Positions 57,406 through 64,000 of a stretch of DNA of 64,000 bases are shown here, in pieces. The notes under the pieces were generated by a model. That model ran no database searches, was not told the DNA's origin, and saw only the letters and a list, made by a program, of their open reading frames with translations. This DNA is from an uncultured Oleiphilaceae bacterium (GTDB lineage Bacteria; Pseudomonadota; Gammaproteobacteria; Pseudomonadales; Oleiphilaceae). The stretch covers positions 103,872-167,871 of the forward strand of contig CAJXUY010000011.1 in assembly GCA_913060665.1 (NCBI GenBank), read 5' to 3'. The stretch's first letter is position 1; each line of letters begins with the position of its first letter. Made by a program: the position numbers and the translations under genes.

Positions 57406-59862
57406 ATGAATACTATGAAGAAGTACGAGATCAGCCGTATTCGTAACGATGATGACCTTGACGCTAGCGAGGGCGACACATGCGAGCCCGCAGCGGTGAT
57501 TATCGATGACGATAATCACATTGTACAGCTTTGCCCTCTTGCTGAGCGCTGGTTTGGCTATAAGAACCTGGATATTATTGGTCAGCACTTCAAAACACTT
57601 GCCGCATCGACTTTTGATTACCCTAAGCCTATCCAGCAACGGGAGATGATTCAGAACGACAGAACGATTCGAGTGACTTTCCGCCATAGAACAGGCTATT
57701 TCTTTCCTGGAACCATCACCATAAAAGATGCCACCGATGACAACCAAGAATTTTTCCAGCAGCCAATAACCCCTTGGTCTCACAATAACTCTGAAGCCGC
57801 ACAACGCTTACTAGGTGACAACACCTTAACCAAGCAGTTCGAATTGGCCGGGAAAATGGGAGGCTGGCAGCTCGATGTAGGGTCTAATCAAGTTAGCTGG
57901 ACTGATGGCGTATATGCTATTTTTGCTATTGATAAAGGCGAAGACATCACCACAGAGCACATGCTTTACTATTTCCACGAAGAACAACCCCGCATCAGAG
58001 CCGCATTTCGACACTGCTTAATGTCAGGTGAATCTTTTTCAATTGAAGTGTCGATGCTAAATGCCGATCAACAATCGGTTTGGGTTCGAATTACCGGTAA
58101 AGCACACCAAAATAATGGACAAATAACCCACCTTTCAGGTTCCGTTCAGGATATTTCGGAATTGCATAACGCTAAAGCCGAGCAAAGTCAGCTAGGCAAT
58201 TATTTGGCAGGCGTCTTAGAAGGCACTGAAGATTTAGTATTGGCCCTTGATAATCAACTAAAGGTCATTACATTCAACAATGCTTATCAAAAACAGTTCA
58301 AACAAATATTCGGGTTTGCCATTGCTGTTGGCGACACGTTGCCAGAACTACTTGAATCATTTCCAAGTGAACGCCGAATCCATCAACGTCTTTGGGAGCG
58401 AGCCCTGGAGCGGGATAATTTTTGTGTAGAAATGCCTCTAGCCCAACGTGAAGAGGATATTCCCATCTATGAAATTCGCTTCAGCCGCATCACTAACAAT
58501 AAAGGCGAGCGACTAGGTGCAGCTCATATTGCACGCAATATAACCGATCGAGTTAAAGCTCAAGAGAAACTCAACTATCTCGCCAAACACGACCCCTTAA
58601 CAGGTTTATTTAACCGTCGAGAGTTTCAAAGCAGGCTTACTCGCTGTTTAACCAATGCACAACAACGCGAATCCACTCATGCGTTACTGTATATGGATCT
58701 TGATCAGTTTAAAGAGGTCAACGACCACTGTGGACACAGCGCAGGGGACGAATTACTTCGCCAAATAAGCCGCATTATTAACGACAAAATACGTCAACGA
58801 GATGCCTTTGCGCGAGTGGGTGGCGATGAGTTTGCCGCTATTCTAGAAAACTGCTCAACCGAAGAAGCTCATCGTGTAGCAGAAAATATCCGTGATGCAA
58901 TCTCATCTTACGAATTCAAATACGACGAACAGTATTTTAAGATTGGCGTCAGTATTGGCCTCGTCCCTATTACTCACCATAGTGAAAGCACTGAACAGCT
59001 GGTAAAAATTGCAGATAGCACCTGCTATGCCGCAAAAGCAGCGGGACGCAACCGAGTGCATAGCTACAACATACACCGTGAGCAGCGAAAAACAGAGCTA
59101 AAACAGTCAAAACAGCAAATTCAAATGATACAAAAGGCCGTTCGTGGCGGAGACAGTCTTCAGCTCAGTTACCAGCAGATTAGACCCGTCAACAGCCCTG
59201 TTTGGGGCGACTACTTTGAGGTGCTAGCGCGCATTAAAGATACTGACGGCAACCTGTTTATGCCATCTCAGTTTATTCATATAGCACAACGGTTCGATAT
59301 CATCAGAGCATTCGATCAAGCGGTCATTTATAAAGTCATGCAATGGCTAGCCCAACACAACGAACTCGAACACAGGCGTAAACTCTGCTCTATCAATATC
59401 GCCGCAGAAAGCATGCTTAATCCCAAATTACCCGCCTTTATTAAGCGTCAACTGAACCAGTTTGGCCTTGAAGCGAAAACACTCTGCTTTGAACTCGATG
59501 AACAAAGTGTCGTAGAACACTTCGACCAAGCAAAAGCCTTTGCCAACACGATCAACGAGCTAGGTAGTAAAACCGCTATCGATAAGGTAGGTAAAACCAG
59601 CACTGGATATCAGTATTTAGCTGAGATTCCCGCAAGCTATATTAAAATAGACGGCGACTTGATTAAGTCGATGCATGAAGACCCGATTAAACAAGTGATT
59701 GTCGAAAGCATTCAAAAAATTGCTAACCTAACCGGCAAGCAAACCATCGCCGGCAACGTAGAAGACCAATATGCTCTTGGTGATATCCGCCGAATGGGCA
59801 TACACTTCGGCCAAGGATTTGGCATATCGAAGCCTAAGCCATTAGATGAGATGGTGGCTTAA
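57406..59862 (+). CDS. PAS-GGDEF-EAL protein with degenerate EAL domain
   Basis: An about 818-residue cytoplasmic signalling protein. Two or three PAS-like regions (about 20-370) precede a GGDEF domain with intact VGGDEF and I-site RQRD five residues before it. The EAL domain departs at key places: EVL for EAL, IDKVGKTSTGYQYL in place of DDFGTGYSSL, and IAGNVE for VAEGVE, so the phosphodiesterase is likely dead and it probably makes or senses c-di-GMP. The frame opens with GTG 57382; I take ATG 57406 with nearby AGG. Transcribed away from cyaA. Confidence 0.88.
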   Translation: MNTMKKYEISRIRNDDDLDASEGDTCEPAAVIIDDDNHIVQLCPLAERWFGYKNLDIIGQHFKTLAASTFDYPKPIQQREMIQNDRTIRVTFRHRTGYFFPGTITIKDATDDNQEFFQQPITPWSHNNSEAAQRLLGDNTLTKQFELAGKMGGWQLDVGSNQVSWTDGVYAIFAIDKGEDITTEHMLYYFHEEQPRIRAAFRHCLMSGESFSIEVSMLNADQQSVWVRITGKAHQNNGQITHLSGSVQDISELHNAKAEQSQLGNYLAGVLEGTEDLVLALDNQLKVITFNNAYQKQFKQIFGFAIAVGDTLPELLESFPSERRIHQRLWERALERDNFCVEMPLAQREEDIPIYEIRFSRITNNKGERLGAAHIARNITDRVKAQEKLNYLAKHDPLTGLFNRREFQSRLTRCLTNAQQRESTHALLYMDLDQFKEVNDHCGHSAGDELLRQISRIINDKIRQRDAFARVGGDEFAAILENCSTEEAHRVAENIRDAISSYEFKYDEQYFKIGVSIGLVPITHHSESTEQLVKIADSTCYAAKAAGRNRVHSYNIHREQRKTELKQSKQQIQMIQKAVRGGDSLQLSYQQIRPVNSPVWGDYFEVLARIKDTDGNLFMPSQFIHIAQRFDIIRAFDQAVIYKVMQWLAQHNELEHRRKLCSINIAAESMLNPKLPAFIKRQLNQFGLEAKTLCFELDEQSVVEHFDQAKAFANTINELGSKTAIDKVGKTSTGYQYLAEIPASYIKIDGDLIKSMHEDPIKQVIVESIQKIANLTGKQTIAGNVEDQYALGDIRRMGIHFGQGFGISKPKPLDEMVA

Positions 59863-60042
59863 AGGGTAAGCATGATGAATGCGCACAGGTGTCTAAAAAG
59901 GTGCTCGCCAAACTGAAACCGCAAATAGCCCAACCCTGATTGCAGTCGTACCTCCTTTCATCAAGGCTACAACTTATTATATGCACTTGCGCACCAAACC
60001 ATGCTAGAGATCACGGGGCAATACGCTTAAGTAAGTGCTATT

Positions 60043-60069
60043 CAGACCTGACATATTTTTTGTTTTTTT
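60043..60069 (+). repeat. 27-bp motif, left copy of an inverted pair (transposase-end-like)
   Basis: CAGACCTGACATATTTTTTG followed by seven T. The same motif, with one base inserted and four substitutions, runs in the opposite orientation at 63935-63962, immediately after the stop of a probable Y1 transposase at the window edge. Together they bracket the AraC-porin-peptidase block. The 59863-60082 stretch holding this copy shows no gene I would call. Confidence 0.5.
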
Positions 60070-60082
60070 CGACACCTTTTTT

Positions 60083-61051
60083 TCACATGGCTCTATATTC
60101 ACTAGGTGTGATACCAGTGACGGCTTTAAATGCTCGCGTAAAGTTTTTAGGGTTTTGATATCCGAGTTCTAAAGATATATCAATGATGCAGAGAGAAGAC
60201 TCACGAAGTAATTGACACGCGAGTTGAATCATAGCTTTACTTTTTATTTCACGATAACTGGTTCCTTCCGTTTCAAGCGTTCTTTGAAGTTGTCTACGGT
60301 TTATTCCTAGGGCGCTAGCAACATTATCAAGGCTTGCATTTTTCTCAAATACTCGATTGGATATCATCTCAGTGAGTAGTTCTAACGTTTGTTTACCTGA
60401 TTGCTGCTGATGTGATGACGGATGCACTATTGAACGGTCGATATCTCGACTGAAGTGACGTTTGTCTATTGCTATAGCACCATGCGGCATCAAGTAATTG
60501 ACACTAATATCCTTAAAAGCATTTTGTTTATCAATGGACTCCGGCGCTTGTACGCAAATGAATTCTGGAGTCCAACTGGCTCCCAAATAGCTTTTAATGA
60601 ACGAAATGAAATAGCTCAATACATACTGTTCCATTTGCCATGCACCCACATCAATACCCGGTGTCCCAACTCGGCACAAGAAAATGTATCGCGTGTTTTC
60701 ACTTAACCAATAGTTCTGATAGTTGGCATATTTGAGCAACTGAGTAACCAGACACCTTAGTGCTGAAATCAAATTAGTTGATTTCGCCATTTCGATCCCT
60801 AGTTCATCAAAGCAGCTTTCTCGCTCTACCGAAGCGACGAATATCCCTAAATTATCAATGCTTTCTTTTTGGGAGATAATGTCGACCATATGCCATGCCG
60901 CGTACTCCGGTATCATTTTTGAAGAGTTTTCAAGAACGCTAGGAGAAAGTCCGACTGCTCCAAGAAGAGGATTTATAGGAGTACCAATTTTGACAAAAGT
61001 GTTAATAAAAGGTGTCAGTTGTCCAGCAGATATCTGGTAAATAGCCTTCAC
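60083..61051 (-). CDS. AraC-family transcriptional regulator
   Basis: A 322-residue regulator with an N-terminal Arabinose_bd-type (PF12625-like) domain and a C-terminal double HTH (about residues 220-322). Recognition helices are NVASALGINRRQLQRTLETEG and IISLELGYQNPKNFTRAFK-like (here IDISLELGYQNPKNFTRAF), ending in TGITPSEYRAM. It is divergent from the porin and dipeptidase genes, so it probably controls them in response to their substrate. Confidence 0.9.
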   Translation of the reverse strand: MKAIYQISAGQLTPFINTFVKIGTPINPLLGAVGLSPSVLENSSKMIPEYAAWHMVDIISQKESIDNLGIFVASVERESCFDELGIEMAKSTNLISALRCLVTQLLKYANYQNYWLSENTRYIFLCRVGTPGIDVGAWQMEQYVLSYFISFIKSYLGASWTPEFICVQAPESIDKQNAFKDISVNYLMPHGAIAIDKRHFSRDIDRSIVHPSSHQQQSGKQTLELLTEMISNRVFEKNASLDNVASALGINRRQLQRTLETEGTSYREIKSKAMIQLACQLLRESSLCIIDISLELGYQNPKNFTRAFKAVTGITPSEYRAM

Positions 61052-61262
61052 GATTTTTGGTCCTATTAACTGCTAATGCGTTGATAAAAAATGGTGTCGT
61101 AAAATGATACCCATACATACTATCTAAATCACTGCTATGATAAGTTAAGGTTAATTAACAAATAATACACATATAGAAACAACTAGAATATAGGGCTTAG
61201 CACGTTACGTACACCCTGTAGGAATTAAATCGAACTCTATAGACGCAATGGAAGGCACTTTT

Positions 61263-62516
61263 ATGCCGATTCGATACTTAAATGGAATATTAAGATCAAG
61301 CTATAAAGCACTTTGTCCATTACCAATTATTGCCCTCTCAGCCAATGCATTAGCTGAGGCCAATTTTGGTAGTCCGGACGCGGTAGAAAACACAATACAG
61401 GAAAATACCAGACCAAAACAAAGTTGGCGTGAAAGCCTTGCTTCTGAGAAGAACCTTACTTTTGGTCTGGACTATCAAGTCTTGGCATTATCAGCGTCCG
61501 ACCCTACCCAAGGAGGAGAGGATAGTGCGACGTCTGGAGTTGCGCGATTTTACGGTACATGGAATTTTAATGGTGCTGATCAAAGTGATTTTGGCAGTGT
61601 CACCTGGAAAGTTGAACATCGGCATGCCTATACAGATCTATCACCTAAAGAGTTGTCCTTCCTCGGTGATGGACTTGGTTATGCTGGAATGATAGGACCG
61701 GCATATAGTGACCAAGGCGCTCGCCTTACGAATTTGTATTGGAAGAAGAAAGTAAGCAATGGACAAGGCACATTAATGATGGGGTATCTAGATACTACGG
61801 ATTATGTTGATGTTTACGCTCTTGCTAGCCCTTGGAATGGGTTCGTCAACTTAGCCTTTAGCACGGGTGGCGGGACCATTGGTTTGCCCGATGATGGTAT
61901 TCTGGGTGCAGCATTTGGTCATATGCTAAATGAAAATTTCTACGTGGTGACAGGAATCGCTGACGGTAAAGGAAAGTCTGATGAACCGTTAGAAGGGTTT
62001 GATACCTTGTTTAGTGATGGAAAGCTCTTTACTACTTTTGAGTTGGGTTGGACCGCATCTCAAGAACAAATTTATACCGATAATATTCACATTACTGCAT
62101 GGCATCTTGATGGTGGAACGCAGCATAATCTTACCAATTCCGATGGTGGACAGGGTGTTAATTTTTCCGCCAGTTATTTCGCTAATACACAACTTATGCC
62201 ATTTATTCGTGGAGGACTCTCCGAGGGTGATGTCGCACTATACGACAAGTCGCTAACAGTCGGTATTGGGTACTTTGGTTTGGCGAGAGAAAAAAATAAC
62301 TTAGGCTTTGCCGTTAACTGGAGCGAAGTAAATGACAATCTCGAAAACGCGTACGGTGTTGATGACTCAACTCAATTCACAAGTGAGTTGTACTACAACA
62401 TGCACATAAATGACTTTTTCCAAATTACTCCGGATATTCAATATTTAAAAGACCCTGCTTTTTCATCGGAGCCTAGTTCTTGGGTTTTTGGTCTTAGGGC
62501 AAGGCTATACCTATAA
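61263..62516 (+). CDS. OprB-family carbohydrate-selective porin
   Basis: A 417-residue outer-membrane protein. A signal peptide (ends ALA-EA) is followed by the OprB barrel: NLTFGLDYQVL, GTWNFNG, LTNLYWKKKV, ASPWNGFVNLAFSTG and the C-terminal FQITPDIQYLKDP and final RARLYL. The frame opens at 61248, but GGAAGG sits 7 bases before ATG 61263. Family members transport sugars; here the next gene is a peptidase, so the substrate is open. Regulated probably by the divergent AraC protein. Confidence 0.85.
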   Translation: MPIRYLNGILRSSYKALCPLPIIALSANALAEANFGSPDAVENTIQENTRPKQSWRESLASEKNLTFGLDYQVLALSASDPTQGGEDSATSGVARFYGTWNFNGADQSDFGSVTWKVEHRHAYTDLSPKELSFLGDGLGYAGMIGPAYSDQGARLTNLYWKKKVSNGQGTLMMGYLDTTDYVDVYALASPWNGFVNLAFSTGGGTIGLPDDGILGAAFGHMLNENFYVVTGIADGKGKSDEPLEGFDTLFSDGKLFTTFELGWTASQEQIYTDNIHITAWHLDGGTQHNLTNSDGGQGVNFSASYFANTQLMPFIRGGLSEGDVALYDKSLTVGIGYFGLAREKNNLGFAVNWSEVNDNLENAYGVDDSTQFTSELYYNMHINDFFQITPDIQYLKDPAFSSEPSSWVFGLRARLYL

Positions 62517-62622
62517 CAAACGAAATTCAGAACGGAAATGAAGAATTAGGCAATACACTCACCGGAGTGACAGATTAGAAACGCAAATTAAATGGGCTTA
62601 AACTCAATATCGAGAGGTTACT

Positions 62623-63861
62623 ATGATTAAAAAACTTTCATTGGCTGCGATGGCTATATATTTATCCATGGGCACAGCATACGCCAGTATAGAGAGTAAA
62701 ACATGGTCAGCATCAGATGAGGCCAAATCCTTCCTGCAAGACACTATTGTCATTGGTATGTTGGCGAGTCCTTACGGCGCTGGATGGATGGATGATCAAC
62801 AGCTTCTGGACTATTTTAAAGATGCTCGTGATAACGGTATTACAGGGCATGAATATACCATTACCGCAGCAGATCATAATTTTGACGACTTCCTCTTTCA
62901 TCATTATAAGCATCGTAATGCGATGGCAAAAGAACCCGATAATTTCATCGTAGTGCATTCTAATCAAGATATAGAGAAGGCACATGTTGAAAGAAAAACA
63001 GCCGTACTTTGGAACAGCCAAACTGCAACCATTCTTGAAGAAGATGTTACTCGTATGGCCATTCTTAAAGATATGGGGTTAACAAGTATGATTTTGGCTT
63101 ACAACGATATATTCCGTACAGGCTCGGGTCAGTTAGCTGCTTATAATGGTCGTGATATCGGTTTAACTCCATGGGGGCAATCTGTTATAGATGAAATGGT
63201 TAAATTTAACGTTATCCTTGATCTAAGCCATACTGGTTCTAAAACAGCGAATGAAGCGATGGATTACATGGAAAAGAAACATCCAGGGACACCATTTATT
63301 TATTCACATTCTGTGCCTGCCGGACTTTACAAAAATGAATCAGAAGCAACGCCAAAGGGGTGTTATCGCGCAATCCCGGATGATGAGGCACTTCGCGCAG
63401 CGAAGTCTGGAGGTTATGTAGCCCCAACATTTACCGAATGGATGATGGATGGCGTTTGGCCTGAAGATATATCTCCAAAACAAGCCGCTGATATGATCGA
63501 CTACTATGTGAAACTAGTCGGTGTTGACCATGTAGGTATAGCTACCGATGATATGTTCTCAACCGAAGGCGTCGTAGACTTTGCAATGAAAAATGCAAAA
63601 ATGTATGACGATGGTGGTTATATGATTAAGGCCTTCGATAAAGGTGCGACAGGTAACGGAGAGTTATCGAAAATTTTAGCCGCAGTTACTGATGACCTTT
63701 GGGCAAGAGGTTATACCAATGAAGACCTAGTTAAGATTTATGGTGGTAATAAAATGCGTGTATATGCCCAGTTGGCCGATGGTATCGACCCCAAAGCATT
63801 CCAAGAGCAATATGCACAAAGGCTTGAGATACTGACTAAGATGCGCAACGAGATGAAATAG
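62623..63861 (+). CDS. periplasmic M19 (renal dipeptidase-like) family protein with unusual metal site
   Basis: A 412-residue exported hydrolase. A signal peptide (SLAAMAIYLSMGTAYA) is followed by a TIM-barrel of the M19/membrane dipeptidase family: VILDLSHTG (one metal His), FIYSHS (second His), GVDHVGIATDD (the Asp site) are in place. The usual N-terminal HxD (GHNDLP) reads VIGMLASPYG and the bridging Glu region reads WNSQTATIL, so two canonical ligands are missing. GAGAGG lies ahead of ATG. It forms a unit with the porin, 106 bases upstream. Substrate may be a dipeptide or another amide or lactone. Confidence 0.8.
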   Translation: MIKKLSLAAMAIYLSMGTAYASIESKTWSASDEAKSFLQDTIVIGMLASPYGAGWMDDQQLLDYFKDARDNGITGHEYTITAADHNFDDFLFHHYKHRNAMAKEPDNFIVVHSNQDIEKAHVERKTAVLWNSQTATILEEDVTRMAILKDMGLTSMILAYNDIFRTGSGQLAAYNGRDIGLTPWGQSVIDEMVKFNVILDLSHTGSKTANEAMDYMEKKHPGTPFIYSHSVPAGLYKNESEATPKGCYRAIPDDEALRAAKSGGYVAPTFTEWMMDGVWPEDISPKQAADMIDYYVKLVGVDHVGIATDDMFSTEGVVDFAMKNAKMYDDGGYMIKAFDKGATGNGELSKILAAVTDDLWARGYTNEDLVKIYGGNKMRVYAQLADGIDPKAFQEQYAQRLEILTKMRNEMK

Positions 63862-63890
63862 CATAATCAGTTGACGTAGTCTAAAGAGGG

Positions 63891-63906
63891 GGCACTAAAT
63901 AGTGCC
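63891..63906 (+). terminator. probable terminator after the M19 peptidase gene
   Basis: GGCACT-AAAT-AGTGCC forms a 6-bp stem followed by a weak T-rich tract (TGTCTTTATCTTTC). It lies 30 bases past the stop and probably closes the porin-peptidase transcript. Confidence 0.5.
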
Positions 63907-63934
63907 TGTCTTTATCTTTCTTTCAAACAACGCT

Positions 63935-63962
63935 AAAAAAATCAAAAAAGGTGTCAGATCTA
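63935..63962 (-). repeat. 28-bp motif, right copy of the inverted pair
   Basis: On the - strand this reads TAGATCTGACACCTTTTTTG then A and seven T. It matches the 60043-60069 motif at 23 of 27 aligned bases with one extra base. Its first three bases are the stop codon of the transposase-like frame running in from the right edge. Confidence 0.5.
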
Positions 63963-64000
63963 TTTTCCATAAACAACCTCCTTCTTTGGCCTACCTTGCC
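63960..64000 (-). CDS. 3' end of a probable Y1/REP transposase-like gene (partial)
   Basis: Thirteen codons and a TAG stop read QGRPKKEVVYGK, a basic GRPKK tail like the KRGRPPK end of the Y1 gene at 9198-9899 and of REP-associated transposases generally. The body lies outside the window. Little else can be said. Confidence 0.4.
   Translation of the reverse strand, partial: QGRPKKEVVYGK

Noticed and set aside
59940..60158. 72-residue + strand frame overlapping the AraC gene
   Set aside because: It overlaps the conserved HTH end of AraC on the other strand and has no family features.

Overview
The window looks like the chromosome of a mid-GC, probably marine gammaproteobacterium of the Pseudomonas/Oceanospirillales type. 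The reasons are the gene order cyaA-lptM-lysA-dapF-DUF484-(xerC)-yigB, a long Pseudomonas-like class I adenylate cyclase, many c-di-GMP proteins, an imp-type T6SS cluster and a BtuB/TonB system under a cobalamin riboswitch. No rRNA, tRNA or CRISPR array was seen.

Layout. (1) 1-9.1 kb: the right part of a type VI secretion cluster on the + strand: tssC (5' cut off), a perfect terminator hairpin, a second tssC-like gene, then tssE-tssF-tssG-tssH(clpV). It is followed by a Y1/REP-type transposase-like gene with a damaged HUH motif and an FHA-GGDEF protein. (2) 10.9-18.9 kb: housekeeping and envelope genes: a Na/Pi cotransporter with a small coiled-coil partner, cardiolipin synthase, a GntR regulator, a small lipoprotein, a patatin-POTRA-barrel protein and a Ser/Thr-rich unknown. 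(3) 19.2-23.6 kb: a large kinase-ATPase signalling gene whose C-terminal GAF-GGDEF-EAL half survives only as a frameshifted, internally deleted remnant. (4) 23.7-29.6 kb: a vitamin B12 uptake locus: cobalamin riboswitch, btuB (one-base frameshift), btuF-btuC-btuD and a convergent tonB. (5) 29.7-36.9 kb, - strand: a MESH1-like HD + CBS + HEPN-like protein, a hybrid sensor kinase, a GGDEF protein and a YigB-type HAD phosphatase.

(6) 37.0-50.5 kb, - strand: a 13.5 kb defence island. It is a type I restriction-modification operon (half-hsdS, hsdM, hsdS ... hsdR, YgjP-type metallopeptidase) carrying cargo between hsdS and hsdR: an unknown HEAT-like/nuclease-like gene pair with ATGA coupling, a SLATT + CD-NTase pair (minimal CBASS-like), and an AbiF-family HEPN gene preceded by its own promoter and a roughly 70-nt hairpin RNA. 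The island sits exactly where xerC is expected between the DUF484 gene and yigB, and no xerC is visible in the window.

(7) 50.8-57.1 kb, - strand: DUF484, dapF, lysA, lptM and cyaA. (8) 57.4-64 kb: a PAS-GGDEF-degenerate EAL protein, then an AraC regulator divergent from an OprB-type porin and a divergent M19 peptidase. That last block is bracketed by inverted copies of a 27-28 bp motif, one of which abuts the 3' end of what looks like another Y1 transposase gene at the right edge.

The most novel parts are the island cargo (the AbiF RNA unit and the uncharacterised gene pair), the HD-CBS-HEPN fusion, and the decaying kinase/GGDEF/EAL gene. All assignments are by reading motifs; no database search was run.
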